64,000 nucleotides of DNA from Lederbergia galactosidilytica (GTDB taxonomy: Bacteria > Bacillota > Bacilli > Bacillales > Bacillaceae_C): positions 1 through 64,000 of the forward strand of contig NZ_JAGGKH010000022.1 in NCBI RefSeq assembly GCF_017873565.1, in the 5' to 3' direction. The stretch's first letter is position 1. The number at the start of each line of letters is the position of its first letter. The position numbers and the translations under genes are program-made. Below the pieces are notes generated by a model. That model was not told the origin of the DNA. It ran no database searches and was given only the letters and a program-made list of their open reading frames with translations. This document shows, one piece after another, positions 29,960-40,828 of this stretch.

Positions 29960-30586
29960 TTATGCTTCAGCAGATTTATCTTCACCGATGACTTCTGGCT
30001 CAGTTTGAGTTGCTGAATCATCGGATTCTTCCACTTCTTCTCTTGGTGGTTGTACCGTAACAATTGCTTCTATGTCTTCGTGGTTAATCGTGATATTATA
30101 TTTATCTTTAATATCTCCTACTGTTAAGGTATCACCTATTTGCTGATCAGTGATATCTACTTCAAATACCTCTGGGATATTTTTCGGTGTTGCAGTCACA
30201 CTTAATTCGTAAAGAATTTGTTGGAGAACCCCACCTTGCTTAGCTCCTTCTGCTTCACCGACCAGTTCAACACGAACTTGAGCTTCAATTTCTTGCTTCA
30301 TATCGACTGCTAGAAAGTCGGCATGTGTTACTTCATTTTTCAACGGGTCTTGTTGATATTCATGAAGAATAACATTAACCTTATTTCCCCCTAAATCTAG
30401 GGATATAACACCGTTTCTCCCAACCTCACGCATCGTTTTAACAAATTCGATACTATTAACAAAGATTGGTGTATTTTCAACTTGATAACCGTATAAAACG
30501 GCTGGAATATCTCCACGTTCGCGAATTTCTGTTAATTGTGAACGACGTCCGTGTTCACGACGATTTGCAGTTAAAACTGATTCCAT
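29960..30586 (-). CDS. ctc: Ribosomal protein bL25/general stress protein Ctc
   Basis: Ctc binds 5S rRNA in the large subunit, mainly under stress. The 209 residues contain an N-terminal L25 domain (ESVLTANRREHGRR, GDIPAVLYG) and the TL5 C-terminal domain (LKNEVTHADFLAVDM), ending in an acidic tail. The ATG at 30586 gives the family start. Its ribosome-binding site (GAGAGG) is 11 bases away, so GTG three codons earlier cannot be excluded. A clear sigma-B promoter precedes it, matching its role as the classical sigma-B gene of B. subtilis. Confidence 0.95.
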   Translation of the reverse strand: MESVLTANRREHGRRSQLTEIRERGDIPAVLYGYQVENTPIFVNSIEFVKTMREVGRNGVISLDLGGNKVNVILHEYQQDPLKNEVTHADFLAVDMKQEIEAQVRVELVGEAEGAKQGGVLQQILYELSVTATPKNIPEVFEVDITDQQIGDTLTVGDIKDKYNITINHEDIEAIVTVQPPREEVEESDDSATQTEPEVIGEDKSAEA

Positions 30587-30633
30587 TAATGACACGACCT
30601 CTCCCAATTATTCAAAATATTATATTCCTATCT

Positions 30634-30659
30634 ATACCCTACCATATAAGAAAATAAAC
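30634..30659 (-). promoter_or_regulatory. Sigma-B promoter of ctc
   Basis: The minus strand reads GTTTAT, a 14-base spacer, then GGGTAT, matching the sigma-B consensus (GTTTAA, 12-15 bases, GGGTAT). The -10 lies 48 bases before the ctc ATG. Confidence 0.85.
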
Positions 30660-30870
30660 TTCTAATGAAAAGGTTTTAAATCTAGGAATAATCTGAATTC
30701 GCCAAATTGAAGAGAAACTAAATTTCCCCGAAATATTCCAAGAGAAACCCGTAAACACAATATACACAGCTATTCCAAATACTTTACATTGAACTCAAAA
30801 CAATCTCTTTTAAAAAAGGAGAACAACCAACAAATGTCCCTCATTTGCTAGTTGTACCCCTATGAATAAA

Positions 30871-31830
30871 TCAATCAAATAATGTACTTACAGATAAATT
30901 TTCATGGACGCGAATAATGGCTTCACTTAATAGGGAAGCAACAGAAAGCTCCTTAATCTTATCGATTTTCTTCTCTGCAGGAAGTGCAATAGAGTTTGTA
31001 ATAACTAATTCTTTAATATTAGAACTTTCAATTCGCTCTATAGCTGGTCCGGATAAAACAGGGTGTGTACAACATGCATACACTTCCTTCGCTCCATTTT
31101 CTTCAAGTGCCTTTGCAGCAAGCGTGATCGTTCCAGCAGTATCAATAATGTCATCAATTAAGATAGCGACCTTTCCATCTACATGTCCAACAATATTCAT
31201 GATCTCCGCCACATTTGGGCGAGGACGACGCTTATCAATAATTGCGATTGGCGCCTTCAAACGATCGGCCAGCTTTCTAGCGCGTGTAACACCGCCATGG
31301 TCCGGAGAAACAATTACAATTTCATCTTTTGTATAATTCTTTGCTTTAAAATACTCTCCTAAGATCGGTACGCCCATTAAGTGATCGATTGGAATATCAA
31401 AGAATCCTTGAATTTGCGGTGCATGTAGATCTAACGTAATAAGGCGAGTCGCCCCAGCTGTTTCAATTAAATTGGCAACTAGTTTAGCTGTAATTGGTTC
31501 TCTTGCTCTAGCCTTCCGATCTTGGCGCGCATAACCGTAGTAAGGTAAAACAATATTAATTGTTTTTGCGGAAGCTCTCTTTAATGCATCAATCATAATT
31601 AAAAGTTCCATTAAATTATGATTAACAGGGGAACTTGTTGACTGTACAACGTAGACATCACAGCCACGAATACTTTCCTCAATATTAATTTGAATTTCAC
31701 CATCACTAAAGTTATGGACCGAACATTTCCCCAGTTCCATTCCTACAATATCGGCAATTTCTTGCGCCAATGCACGATTCGAACTCAATGAAAAAATTTT
31801 CAAGCTGGGGTCAAGATATTGATTTGACAT
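30871..31830 (-). CDS. prs: Ribose-phosphate pyrophosphokinase
   Basis: Prs makes PRPP from ribose 5-phosphate and ATP for purine, pyrimidine, histidine and tryptophan synthesis. The 319 residues include the metal-binding [17 protein letters not shown] and the PRPP loop [15 protein letters not shown]. The ATG has TTGGAGG. It lies 13 bases after glmU and is probably co-transcribed with it from the promoter at 33.26 kb. Confidence 0.98.
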   Translation of the reverse strand: MSNQYLDPSLKIFSLSSNRALAQEIADIVGMELGKCSVHNFSDGEIQINIEESIRGCDVYVVQSTSSPVNHNLMELLIMIDALKRASAKTINIVLPYYGYARQDRKARAREPITAKLVANLIETAGATRLITLDLHAPQIQGFFDIPIDHLMGVPILGEYFKAKNYTKDEIVIVSPDHGGVTRARKLADRLKAPIAIIDKRRPRPNVAEIMNIVGHVDGKVAILIDDIIDTAGTITLAAKALEENGAKEVYACCTHPVLSGPAIERIESSNIKELVITNSIALPAEKKIDKIKELSVASLLSEAIIRVHENLSVSTLFD

Positions 31831-31843
31831 TTTGAGCCTCCAA

Positions 31844-33217
31844 TTAATTATCCAAATTTAGTTTCTTGACATAATCTTCTTTATTAACCTGTCTAGCGCG
31901 TGCAATCGATAAGGCCTTTTCAGGTACATCATCCGTAATCGTTGAACCTGCAGCTATATAAGAATTTTTCTTAATCGTCACAGGAGCAATAAGATTTGAA
32001 TTACACCCAACAAAAACATCATCCTCAATTTTTGTTAGTGCTTTATTCTTTCCGTCATAATTCACCGTAATTGAACCACAACCTAAATTAACATTAGATC
32101 CTACCTCAGCATCACCAATATAGCTCAAGTGTGAGGCCTTGCTACCCTTACCAAAGTCAACCTTTTTAAGCTCAACAAAATTACCGATCTTCACTTCATC
32201 ATGAATGGTTGATTGTGGTCGGATATGTGCATAAGGACCAATATTAACATAGGAACCAATCGAACTATCATGAACAACAGATTGGCGAATGTTAGTATTA
32301 GAACCCACAATAGCATTCATTAATTCACTATGTGGTCCAATCTGACAATCATCCCCAATTATGGTCTTTCCTTTTATAACCGAACCTGGGTGAATAATGG
32401 TATCCATTCCAATTTCCACATCTGTATCAATATAAGTATTAGCAGGATCAATGATTGTCACACCATTTGCCATGTGTTTTTTGTTAATTCTTGTTTTCAT
32501 AATCTTTTCTGCTTGAGATAGCGCTAAACGATCATTTATTCCCATCGTTTCACTGAAATCATTTGTTTGAAAAGCTGAGACAATTTCATTCTTAGCTTTC
32601 AAAATTTCAATGACATCTGTCAAATAATACTCCCCTTGAGAATTATCATTTGAAACTTCTGCAAGTGCTTGAAATAAAGCTAGATTATCGAAACAGTACA
32701 TGCCGGTGTTAATTTCTTTCACATTCTTTTCTTCTTCATTCGCATCCTTATGTTCGACAATTTTTTCAACTTGTCCGGCTTGATTACGAATGACTCTACC
32801 GTATCCAGTTGGTTCTTCCGTATAGGCTGTTAAAACCGTTGCTTTTGCTTGCTGTTGCTTATGTGCCTCAAACAAAGCTTCTAAAGTATCCGTACTAATA
32901 AGAGGGGTGTCGCCACAGATTACTAGTGTAGTCCCTTCTTTTCCATCTAGTAATTCCCTAGCTTGCATCACAGCATGGGCTGTGCCAAGTTGTTTTTCCT
33001 GAATCACAAATTCACTTCTATTTTCTAACTGTGCCTTCACCAGCTCTGCTCCATGCCCGACAACTGTTACCGTTTTACTTACTTGAAGCTGCGCAATATT
33101 ATCTACAATATGTTCTACCATCGGTTTTCCACAAACCGGATGAAGTACCTTATAAAATTTCGACTTCATTCGGGTCCCGAGTCCTGCTGCAAGAATAACA
33201 GCAAATCTATTCGCCAT
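31844..33217 (-). CDS. glmU: Bifunctional UDP-GlcNAc pyrophosphorylase/GlcN-1-P acetyltransferase
   Basis: GlmU makes UDP-GlcNAc for peptidoglycan and teichoic acids. The 457 residues contain an N-terminal uridylyltransferase ([19 protein letters not shown] at residues 9-27) with GTAHAVMQA and GDTPL. A C-terminal left-handed beta-helix of hexapeptide repeats follows (from about 255: [36 protein letters not shown]). The ATG has GGAGGG. A sigma-A promoter lies 35 bases upstream. Confidence 0.98.
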   Translation of the reverse strand: MANRFAVILAAGLGTRMKSKFYKVLHPVCGKPMVEHIVDNIAQLQVSKTVTVVGHGAELVKAQLENRSEFVIQEKQLGTAHAVMQARELLDGKEGTTLVICGDTPLISTDTLEALFEAHKQQQAKATVLTAYTEEPTGYGRVIRNQAGQVEKIVEHKDANEEEKNVKEINTGMYCFDNLALFQALAEVSNDNSQGEYYLTDVIEILKAKNEIVSAFQTNDFSETMGINDRLALSQAEKIMKTRINKKHMANGVTIIDPANTYIDTDVEIGMDTIIHPGSVIKGKTIIGDDCQIGPHSELMNAIVGSNTNIRQSVVHDSSIGSYVNIGPYAHIRPQSTIHDEVKIGNFVELKKVDFGKGSKASHLSYIGDAEVGSNVNLGCGSITVNYDGKNKALTKIEDDVFVGCNSNLIAPVTIKKNSYIAAGSTITDDVPEKALSIARARQVNKEDYVKKLNLDN

Positions 33218-33251
33218 AAACGGCCCTCCAATAACCTTTTTTCCATTATTG

Positions 33252-33280
33252 AATATATCTTATCTAATGGTTTTTTTCAA
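33252..33280 (-). promoter_or_regulatory. Sigma-A promoter of glmU-prs
   Basis: TTGAAA, a 17-base spacer and TATATT on the minus strand, just upstream of glmU. Confidence 0.75.
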
Positions 33281-33452
33281 GAAATCCAGTAATTTCTATA
33301 AAAAGATGACACAATATGTTTAGTATAAGCATCATTGGGGAAATAAGAAAGGGATCGACACAAATAGGGGAAAATTGGAAGAGTAGCTAGTATTGGGAAT
33401 TTAGAATACAAATCTGGTTGTCTACCCTCAACCTTTTAAATAAAATGCAAAA

Positions 33453-33470
33453 CCCTGCTCAAAGGCAGGG
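33453..33470 (-). terminator. spoVG terminator
   Basis: A six-base GC-rich stem (CCCTGC / GCAGGG), six-base loop, then TTTTGCATTTTATTT on the minus strand, 20 bases after spoVG. Confidence 0.82.
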
Positions 33471-33490
33471 TCTCAATCAAGTTTATCTGT

Positions 33491-33784
33491 TTAAGAGGCC
33501 CCAGCTTCTTCCAATTCTGGTTCTCCTACTTCTCCTAAACGATGATATTCAGCCAAAACAGCATCCTGGATTTTGCTGCGAGTGTTTGAATTGATCGGAT
33601 GAGCAATATCCCGAAATTCTCCATCTGGAGTGCGTTTACTTGGCATTGCCACAAATAGTCCGTTATTGCCGTCAATAACACGTATGTCGTGTACGACGAA
33701 TTCTTCATCAAGCGTAATCGATGCAATCGCTCTCATTCTACCTTCTGTGTTTACTCGTCGTAATCTCACGTCGGTTACTTCCAT
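33491..33784 (-). CDS. spoVG: SpoVG regulator
   Basis: SpoVG is a small nucleic-acid-binding regulator affecting septation and cortex formation. The 97 residues equal the B. subtilis length, with [19 protein letters not shown] at the start, [20 protein letters not shown] in the centre and DIAHPINS near residue 70. The start is ATG at 33784 with AGGTGGTG upstream; a longer frame to 33835 would cross the sigma-H promoter. It has its own promoter and terminator. Confidence 0.97.
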   Translation of the reverse strand: MEVTDVRLRRVNTEGRMRAIASITLDEEFVVHDIRVIDGNNGLFVAMPSKRTPDGEFRDIAHPINSNTRSKIQDAVLAEYHRLGEVGEPELEEAGAS

Positions 33785-33826
33785 TGTGCTCACCACCTTC
33801 TCTTCCCAAGATCGACATAAATATGT

Positions 33827-33851
33827 ATTCAACATAAATTTCGAATCTCCT
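33827..33851 (-). promoter_or_regulatory. Sigma-H promoter of spoVG
   Basis: The minus strand reads AGGAGAT, 14 bases, then GAAT, matching the sigma-H pattern (RNAGGAWWW and RNNGAAT at 11-12 bases between the full motifs). B. subtilis spoVG is the model sigma-H gene. The -10 is 43 bases from the ATG. Confidence 0.83.
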
Positions 33852-34176
33852 TCTTTATAACGTAAATTTTTTTAAAATTTGTAAACTTATCGAGAAAAGT
33901 AGTGCTTGTCACTCTCTCCCAAGAAGAAGATAAGGTTATGGCACGATTTAAATAGACCGAGTGTGAGAATATAGACGGTTGTAGGAAGACTCTTGAACCT
34001 AAGAAGGAAAAGCTTATATTTTTCCCTCTTAAGTTTAATTCTTAGCAAAATAGCAGCAAAAATAAAGCGTTGGTCTTACTGCACTCTGACGCCTAAACCT
34101 AGAGCTAATTGGCGTTAGACGGTATCCATACTCTTTTCTATCCTTTTTATAAAGCAATAGAAGAAAGAGCTTGATC
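33852..34176. other. Spacer between spoVG and ridA
   Basis: No gene is visible. Around 33993-34046 a weak inverted repeat (CTTGAACCTAAGAAGGAAAAG against TTTTCCCTCTTAAG) resembles the centre of the long-hairpin repeats and may be a decayed copy. I saw no firm terminator for purR-ridA. Confidence 0.4.
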
Positions 34177-34551
34177 CTATTTTACTTGTGCTATTACTTC
34201 AATTTCTAGTAATACATCCTTTGGGAGTCTTGCTACTTCCACACAAGAACGAGCTGGTTTATGAGTTGAGAAGTAACTTCCATATACCTCATTAATAGTG
34301 GCAAAATCATCCATATTTTGAATAAATACAGTTGTTTTGATGACTGTTTCTAAAGATGCTCCAGCTTCTTCTAATACGGCCAGAAGATTTCGGAAGACTT
34401 GGTGGGTCTGTTCCACAACGCCACCAGGAACAATTTCACCTTCCGGGGTTAGAGGGATTTGACCAGAACTATAAAACATTTGATTAACAATAATCCCCTG
34501 CGAATATGGGCCAATTGCCGCAGGCGCTTGATTTGTTGATACAATTTTCAT
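34177..34551 (-). CDS. ridA: RidA-family enamine/imine deaminase
   Basis: RidA hydrolyses reactive 2-aminoacrylate and related imines. The 124 residues show [12 protein letters not shown] at the start, SGQIPLTP, and the C-terminal signature [22 protein letters not shown] (quoted in part: the Arg and Glu of the active site). It is the YabJ homologue of B. subtilis, paired with purR. GAGAGG lies seven bases before the ATG; 46 bases separate it from purR. Confidence 0.96.
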   Translation of the reverse strand: MKIVSTNQAPAAIGPYSQGIIVNQMFYSSGQIPLTPEGEIVPGGVVEQTHQVFRNLLAVLEEAGASLETVIKTTVFIQNMDDFATINEVYGSYFSTHKPARSCVEVARLPKDVLLEIEVIAQVK

Positions 34552-34597
34552 ATTGAATCCTCTCCCTTTTCTGGATATACAGATTTTTGTTTACTTT

Positions 34598-35431
34598 TTA
34601 TAGAAAGTCCACTTGACCAGAGAAGTAATTTCCCTTTGTCACAGTGATTTTCTTTTCTTTCATGTCAACATTAGCTAACTTTGCGAGAGAAATATACTCG
34701 TTAACCAATCGCTCTTCCTGATATTCCGACTCCACTAGCACACCGATTCCTGCTACTGTTGCATTGAACTCTTTAAGCAGATCAACCATCCCATTAATCG
34801 TTCCTCCGGCCTTCATAAAGTCATCCACAATTAAAACACGTGAACCTTCTTTCAAGCTACGCTTTGAAAGAGACATCATTTGAATGCGTTTAGACGATCC
34901 GGAAACATAATTAATACTTACTGTTGATCCTTCTGTTACTTTATTATCTCTTCTAACAGTAATAAATGGTACGTTCAACTGATGAGCAACAGTTTGAGCA
35001 ATCGGAATACCTTTTGTTGCAACTGTCATCACAACATCAATATTTAAATCCGACACAGCCGAGGCCAGCAATTTGCCTACCTCATTTAAAATCTGCGAAT
35101 CCCCTAATAAATCGGTCATATATAGATAACCACCGGGAAGTAAGCGTTCAGGATCAGCAATTAATTCACATAAATGGTGGATAAATTCCTCAGCTTCCTC
35201 TTGTTTGATCTTCGGAATATATTTAACCCCGCCAGCAGCTCCAGATACAGTTTGAAGTGTACCGATTCCCCTATTTTCAAAGGTTTCTTTTATAATCACC
35301 AAATCCTCACTAATAGAAGACTTTGCCGCCTGATATAAACCAGAAAAGTGAGTTAACGACACAAGCTCTCGCGGATGATTCATTAAATAATATGTCATGT
35401 CCACAAGGCGCTCGCTACGACGAAATTTCAT
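34598..35431 (-). CDS. purR: Purine operon repressor PurR
   Basis: PurR of Gram-positives represses purine genes and is released by PRPP. The 277 residues contain a winged-helix N-terminal domain (MKFRRSERLVDMTYYLMNHP) and a phosphoribosyltransferase-like domain with the PRPP motif RVLIVDDFMKAGGT near residue 205. The ATG has AGGAGG. It is paired with ridA behind a sigma-A promoter. I saw no full PurBox pair in the short leader. Confidence 0.97.
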   Translation of the reverse strand: MKFRRSERLVDMTYYLMNHPRELVSLTHFSGLYQAAKSSISEDLVIIKETFENRGIGTLQTVSGAAGGVKYIPKIKQEEAEEFIHHLCELIADPERLLPGGYLYMTDLLGDSQILNEVGKLLASAVSDLNIDVVMTVATKGIPIAQTVAHQLNVPFITVRRDNKVTEGSTVSINYVSGSSKRIQMMSLSKRSLKEGSRVLIVDDFMKAGGTINGMVDLLKEFNATVAGIGVLVESEYQEERLVNEYISLAKLANVDMKEKKITVTKGNYFSGQVDFL

Positions 35432-35476
35432 TCTTTAACCTCCTGCACAACCAAAAATACGAATGTTAATATAATT

Positions 35477-35505
35477 AATATACATGATCGTACGGATACA
35501 AACAA
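35477..35505 (-). promoter_or_regulatory. Sigma-A promoter of purR-ridA
   Basis: TTGTTT, a 17-base spacer and TATATT on the minus strand between ispE and purR. Confidence 0.68.
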
Positions 35506-35522
35506 GATTTAACTTGTCCTTA

Positions 35523-36377
35523 CTAATGCCCCAACATTCTTACAGCAAATACTTGACTACAAAAGCCACGTAAACCATTATAAACTCTATGAAGCCTTGA
35601 ATCATGTTGAACAAGACCAAAGACAGTCGGCCCACTCCCACTCATCAATACCGCATCTGCCCCGAATTTCTCCATCTGTTCTTTAATTAAGGCCACTTCC
35701 GGATACATTTTTAAAGTAACTTCTTCAAGTGCATTTCCTAAGTTATTACAGATTCCCTGATAAGATTGCCCGTTTAATGCTTCTATCATGGCTGTCGTAT
35801 TTGGATGAACAACATTTCTCATATTTACATTCTTATATATTTCTGCTGTGGATACACCTATTTCCGGTTTAGCTAAAATTACCCAACAATTGGGTGGCGT
35901 TGGCAGGGGCGAGATTTTCTCTCCCCTTCCTTGTGCTAATGCCGTTCCCCCATGTACACAGAAAGAAACATCCGAGCCAATTTCTGAACCAATCTGGGCA
36001 AGTTCTTCAGTCGATAGATGAAGTCCCCAAATTTCATTAAGCCCCTTAAGAGTAGCAGCTGCATCACTACTACCACCAGCTAGTCCAGCTGCTACAGGAA
36101 TAGCTTTATCAATTGAAATTTGTACACCTTGTTTAATTCTAAATCTCTTTTTCAGCAAATTAGCCGCTTGATAAGCTAAATTTCGCTGATCATCTGGAAC
36201 ATAGCGACTTTGTGATGTCACTTCAATTCGATCTTCTTCCAATAGAACCAACTCTAAGCGGTCAGCCAAATCAATGGTCGTCATAACCATTTCGATCTCA
36301 TGATATCCATCTGATCGTTTACCTAGTATATCAAGGGATAAATTAATTTTTGCTGGTGCTTTTACCAACAATCGCAT
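35523..36377 (-). CDS. ispE: 4-diphosphocytidyl-2-C-methyl-D-erythritol kinase
   Basis: IspE phosphorylates CDP-ME in the MEP isoprenoid pathway. The 284-residue GHMP kinase shows [12 protein letters not shown] at the start, the ATP loop [17 protein letters not shown] near residue 95 and [12 protein letters not shown] near 240. I chose the ATG at 36377, six bases after AGGTG; a GTG three codons earlier is too close to that site. It lies between sspF and purR as in B. subtilis. Confidence 0.97.
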   Translation of the reverse strand: MRLLVKAPAKINLSLDILGKRSDGYHEIEMVMTTIDLADRLELVLLEEDRIEVTSQSRYVPDDQRNLAYQAANLLKKRFRIKQGVQISIDKAIPVAAGLAGGSSDAAATLKGLNEIWGLHLSTEELAQIGSEIGSDVSFCVHGGTALAQGRGEKISPLPTPPNCWVILAKPEIGVSTAEIYKNVNMRNVVHPNTTAMIEALNGQSYQGICNNLGNALEEVTLKMYPEVALIKEQMEKFGADAVLMSGSGPTVFGLVQHDSRLHRVYNGLRGFCSQVFAVRMLGH

Positions 36378-36881
36378 GAAATTCACCTGCTTATTTTCCC
36401 ATCTGTTTATTTAAGAAGAGCGCAAGCACCTTGGTATTGGAAGAACGACTATATCCTCATCGTCCTGGTACAACGCCATTCTGACTAACACCCTAATCCT
36501 CTCCGACAAGAAATGTTCTAAGGCAAAAAAACAGTTTGACTTTTATTTCCATCATTTTTTTGTAGAACATTATCTAAACACCGCTTCATGTGGCAACGCC
36601 GATGGACTTGCTTCCTGCGAGCCTCTAGGGCTATAACTGCCTCTAATAATGGACAAACTTTAATACCTCTTACTTCAAAGATGTAAGATTTACACCATTC
36701 ACTTTACGCTCATTTGAATAAAATAAATCATACCAAATTGTAGCTTAGGACGCTAGATACTTTATTTTAACATGAAAAGGAATGGATTCATAAAAGTCTT
36801 TTCCCAACCTTACATAATTATTATTAGAGCGCTTATAGATGGGAGCAATTAGATTAATAAACATTTTTAGGCTAATAAAGA
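36378..36881. other. Spacer of about 500 bases upstream of ispE
   Basis: No gene is visible on either strand. Around 36455-36515 there are weak traces of the repeat family (CATCGTCCTGGTACAACGCC and CTCCGACAAGAAATGTTC), suggesting a decayed element. I did not find a clear ispE promoter. Confidence 0.45.
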
Positions 36882-36904
36882 AGCCGAAGCACTCGGCTTC
36901 GGCT
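36882..36904 (-). terminator. sspF terminator
   Basis: A perfect eight-base stem (AGCCGAAG / CTTCGGCT) with a seven-base loop, followed by TCTTTATT on the minus strand. Confidence 0.75.
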
Positions 36905-36940
36905 GCGGGAATTTGTATTTTGTTTCAAGGTTGATTCAGA

Positions 36941-37126
36941 TCACAAATTATCAGGTTTATTAGAAAGTTGTTTTTCTGCAATTTCAATGGCCCTTTTCAC
37001 CATATTTCCCGCATCTCTGGCTTTTATTCCGCCCCATCCTTCTTTCTGGACGACATCATAAAATCCCAGTTCTTTTGCCAACTCTTCTTTCATCTGATCA
37101 GACATGATCCCTCTTCTACGACCCAA
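36941..37126 (-). CDS. sspF: Alpha/beta-type small acid-soluble spore protein SspF
   Basis: SASPs coat spore DNA and protect it. The 61 residues equal the B. subtilis SspF length: [10 protein letters not shown] at the start, [12 protein letters not shown], the GPR-cleavage-like [11 protein letters not shown] and [13 protein letters not shown]. The start is TTG at 37126: AAAGGAGG sits eight bases upstream, and the 13 codons further upstream in frame would cover that site. It is expressed in the forespore; a plausible sigma-F/G promoter precedes it. Confidence 0.93.
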   Translation of the reverse strand: MGRRRGIMSDQMKEELAKELGFYDVVQKEGWGGIKARDAGNMVKRAIEIAEKQLSNKPDNL

Positions 37127-37153
37127 AACAAACTCCTCCTTTACCCGCCTTTT

Positions 37154-37183
37154 TATTCTAAACATTGAAGGTGTATTTTATCC
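37154..37183 (-). promoter_or_regulatory. Possible forespore promoter of sspF
   Basis: The minus strand reads GGATA, an 18-base spacer, then TAGAATA. This resembles sigma-F/G elements (GNATA and CATAATA), but with three mismatches in all. Position, 28 bases before the start, is right. Confidence 0.45.
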
Positions 37184-37616
37184 TGGTTAGTAGTGGAATC
37201 TATTATGCAAGAATGAACACATAAATTGCCTGTTCAACTGGAATAACGAAAATCAACTCCACTAGAAGCGTACTATCTTAGCGGAGAGGCAAAAATACAA
37301 CATCCTTTTGCTTCAGTTGCACTAGCATACCTCTGTATGTCGCAATCGTTATGAGCAACTGTCTTAGCCAAAGGTAAAAATTATAAAAATAACTGTTTTA
37401 GGACCGCTAAGCTTGCTAGCTTCTGTATCGTTTTGATTCAAATCACGCAGGCTAATTGATTTTGAATACTAGAATGGCGGGTTACCCGTAATAGGTTCAG
37501 TTATTTCACTCCAAGCGTTTGCGCCTGTATCGACTAATCTTAAAAAGAGACTGACATTTCGCTAGGCATTGAACCGAGGTTGACTCTCATTGTAAAAACT
37601 CCCATAAATGCAAAAA
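37184..37616. other. Spacer between sspF and veg
   Basis: About 430 bases with no gene and no clear repeat arm; only short A/T-rich runs are seen. Confidence 0.4.
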
Positions 37617-37646
37617 CAGCAGTAAACTTTTATTAGTTTACTGCTG
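37617..37646 (-). terminator. veg terminator overlapping the stop codon
   Basis: A perfect 11-base stem (CAGCAGTAAAC / GTTTACTGCTG) with an eight-base loop and TTTTTG tail on the minus strand. The veg stop codon lies within the first arm. Confidence 0.92.
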
Positions 37647-37907
37647 CCCTAGTGCTAAACTTCCCGCTGTATCCTCAAAAAATGTTAATTCAACTGTTTC
37701 AGTAAGTACATCTGCATAGCTATAGGAAACACGTTCAAATGAATTTTCCTCTTGATCTAATTCGATGACAAAAACCGATGGATAAGTTTCTGCCAAAACC
37801 CCAGAACGCTCAATTGTCTTTCTGCGGCCTCCATTGGCTTTTAACATTAATCTCCTTCCTAAATTTGAATCAAGAGATCGTTTAATGCTTGCTAATGTTT
37901 TTGGCAT
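37638..37907 (-). CDS. veg: Veg protein
   Basis: An 89-residue homologue of B. subtilis Veg (86 residues), a small Sm-like protein linked to biofilm gene control. The conserved core is [15 protein letters not shown], followed by [13 protein letters not shown] and [17 protein letters not shown]. The start is ATG at 37907 with GAGGTGG upstream. It is preceded by a strong promoter and followed by a terminator, so it is a highly expressed single gene, as in B. subtilis. Confidence 0.96.
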   Translation of the reverse strand: MPKTLASIKRSLDSNLGRRLMLKANGGRRKTIERSGVLAETYPSVFVIELDQEENSFERVSYSYADVLTETVELTFFEDTAGSLALGQQ

Positions 37908-37929
37908 TGGTTCCACCTCACTAATGTTT

Positions 37930-37958
37930 AGTATAACACAGGATGGAAAAATGGTCAA
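37930..37958 (-). promoter_or_regulatory. Strong sigma-A promoter of veg
   Basis: TTGACC, a 17-base spacer and TATACT on the minus strand, preceded by an A/T-rich UP-like stretch. Pveg of B. subtilis is a standard strong promoter. Confidence 0.88.
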
Positions 37959-38237
37959 ACAAATTATTAATTTTAACAGTCTTTACATTAAGTTGTCAAC
38001 ACTTTTTTATCTACAATATCGCCCATTTTCCTACATTTTTTAGTATGGACTTATTTCTAAAAATTATGTATAAAAGATTGGGTAAACATAAATGCACCAT
38101 TTTGCATGGAAGGAAATGCGGCAGTTTAAACCCTAGTCCATTAAACCTGTTCTATATCTCACTTATGGATAGACTATAATTTTAGGAATTCCCCCACTTC
38201 AAGCAGTTCGCCAAGTGGAGGCTAACAGGTTGTTGGT

Positions 38238-38283
38238 CAGAACAGCATTGCGCCAGGAAGGCGCGACCTTAGCTGTTCATCCA
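38238..38283. repeat. GAACAGC...GCTGTTC hairpin repeat
   Basis: It reads CAGAACAGCATTGCGCCAGG, then AAGGCGCGACCTTAGCTGTTCATCC: outer stem GAACAGC/GCTGTTC and inner stem GCGCC/GGCGC. It is nearly the same as 17667-17711. It lies just downstream of yabG and might serve as its terminator, though it lacks a T-run. Confidence 0.78.
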
Positions 38284-38309
38284 TTTGAAACAATCCCTCT
38301 TAAACCCGC

Positions 38310-39185
38310 TTATTCATCTATAACAGGCTTATATGGCATCCCAGTCCGTAACACACCTCTTGTTTCAATTCCCCCTATCCCCTTTTCACCAGTTAATGTA
38401 TTGCGTAAAACATCCCATACATTAATTCGTTCCATAAAAGGGGTAAAGCATATTTTAGCTACAATATAAACAGGATCAAGGGCATGTATATTAACTCTTT
38501 GTGGTGAACTAGCAAAATTAGCTCCAGCATGTATAAGCGATTCAAAATGCGATTGGCAAGCCCCAGCAAAGATAACTAATTGATCAAGGCTCTGGACCTT
38601 TTTTCGAGCTTCTTTTACTGTTTCAACAAAAAACTTTGAATGTCGATATGCATTTAAGTCGAATTTCTTACCTTTAGTTTTAGAATAAGCATCATGACCA
38701 GTGATTACAAGAACATCCGGCCGATAATAATTTAATAATTCTCCAATCCGATAATGCATTTCTTTTTCATTACAGTGAACTCCGTATACAGTTACCCCTA
38801 ATTCTTCATATAAACGAAGACACTTTTCTAAATAGGAGCGATCTCCATCAAGATGCAAAATCCTCCCTGGCAATTGGAAATATTCAAAATCCTGGCGATA
38901 CCCCTGTGTCGCTTTAAATTCCTGTTCATGCATTAATAAGTCTAGATCTTGTCGGAATAACTCCAATGATTGATCTTCAAGCGAGCGAACAGTTGTAGAC
39001 CTTTTAAGTCGATCTGATTCATCTATTGGAAGAAGATCAGCAAGTGGCGCATCCGCCATTAGCCGATAATCTTCTCCATATAGAATAGCGATCTCTTTAC
39101 CATCTACTTCAAGGATATCTGTTACTCTAAAAATAATGTCACAATTATAGGATGCGCGGCCCACAATCATATTGACTTCTACCAC
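38310..39185 (-). CDS. yabG: Sporulation-specific protease YabG
   Basis: YabG trims spore coat proteins such as SpoIVA and SafA in the mother cell. The 291-residue protein (peptidase family U57) has the conserved blocks KVLHLDGD-like ILHLDGDRSYLEKCL, VLVITGHDAYSKTKG, LNAYRHSKFFVETV and IFAGACQSHFESLIHAGANF; the last contains conserved Cys and His residues. The likely start is GTG at 39185, nine bases after GGAG; a TTG at 39200 overlaps that site and the ATG at 39170 lacks one. A sigma-K promoter lies about 104 bases upstream, with a short repeat element in the leader. Confidence 0.93.
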   Translation of the reverse strand: MVEVNMIVGRASYNCDIIFRVTDILEVDGKEIAILYGEDYRLMADAPLADLLPIDESDRLKRSTTVRSLEDQSLELFRQDLDLLMHEQEFKATQGYRQDFEYFQLPGRILHLDGDRSYLEKCLRLYEELGVTVYGVHCNEKEMHYRIGELLNYYRPDVLVITGHDAYSKTKGKKFDLNAYRHSKFFVETVKEARKKVQSLDQLVIFAGACQSHFESLIHAGANFASSPQRVNIHALDPVYIVAKICFTPFMERINVWDVLRNTLTGEKGIGGIETRGVLRTGMPYKPVIDE

Positions 39186-39227
39186 AGTCGTCAACTCCAA
39201 AAAAATAGCATTCGTTACCTAATAGTT

Positions 39228-39286
39228 CCTGTTCAAAAAGGTAAATATAGCGAGAATTATTTTATTTTACCTTTCGAACATCCTCT
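39228..39286. repeat. Short MITE-like hairpin with GTTCAAA ends (copy 2)
   Basis: GTTCAAAAAGGTAAA on the left pairs with TTTACCTTTCGAAC on the right around about 26 A/T-rich bases, ending GAACATCCT. The ends match those of the 28.8- and 58.3-kb elements. It lies between the yabG promoter and its start codon, so it should be transcribed in the leader. Confidence 0.72.
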
Positions 39287-39288
39287 TT

Positions 39289-39318
39289 TAGGCTATGCAT
39301 AGCTAGCAAGCTATGTGC
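39289..39318 (-). promoter_or_regulatory. Sigma-K promoter of yabG
   Basis: The minus strand reads GCACA, a 16-base spacer, then CATAGCCTA, fitting the sigma-K consensus (GMACM and CATANNNTA). B. subtilis yabG is a sigma-K gene. Confidence 0.78.
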
Positions 39319-39330
39319 ATATACGAATCA

Positions 39331-40766
<1,436 letters not shown>

Positions 40767-40792
40767 TTTTCCTCCAAAAAAGTGAAACGTTT

Positions 40793-40822
40793 TTGATTCT
40801 AATACGTCTTATATAGTATAAG
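40793..40822 (+). promoter_or_regulatory. Possible plus-strand sigma-A promoter
   Basis: TTGATT, an 18-base spacer, then TATAAG on the plus strand, divergent from rnmV. It is noted because a strong plus-strand terminator lies about 50 bases downstream. Confidence 0.4.
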
Positions 40823-40828
40823 ATAGTT

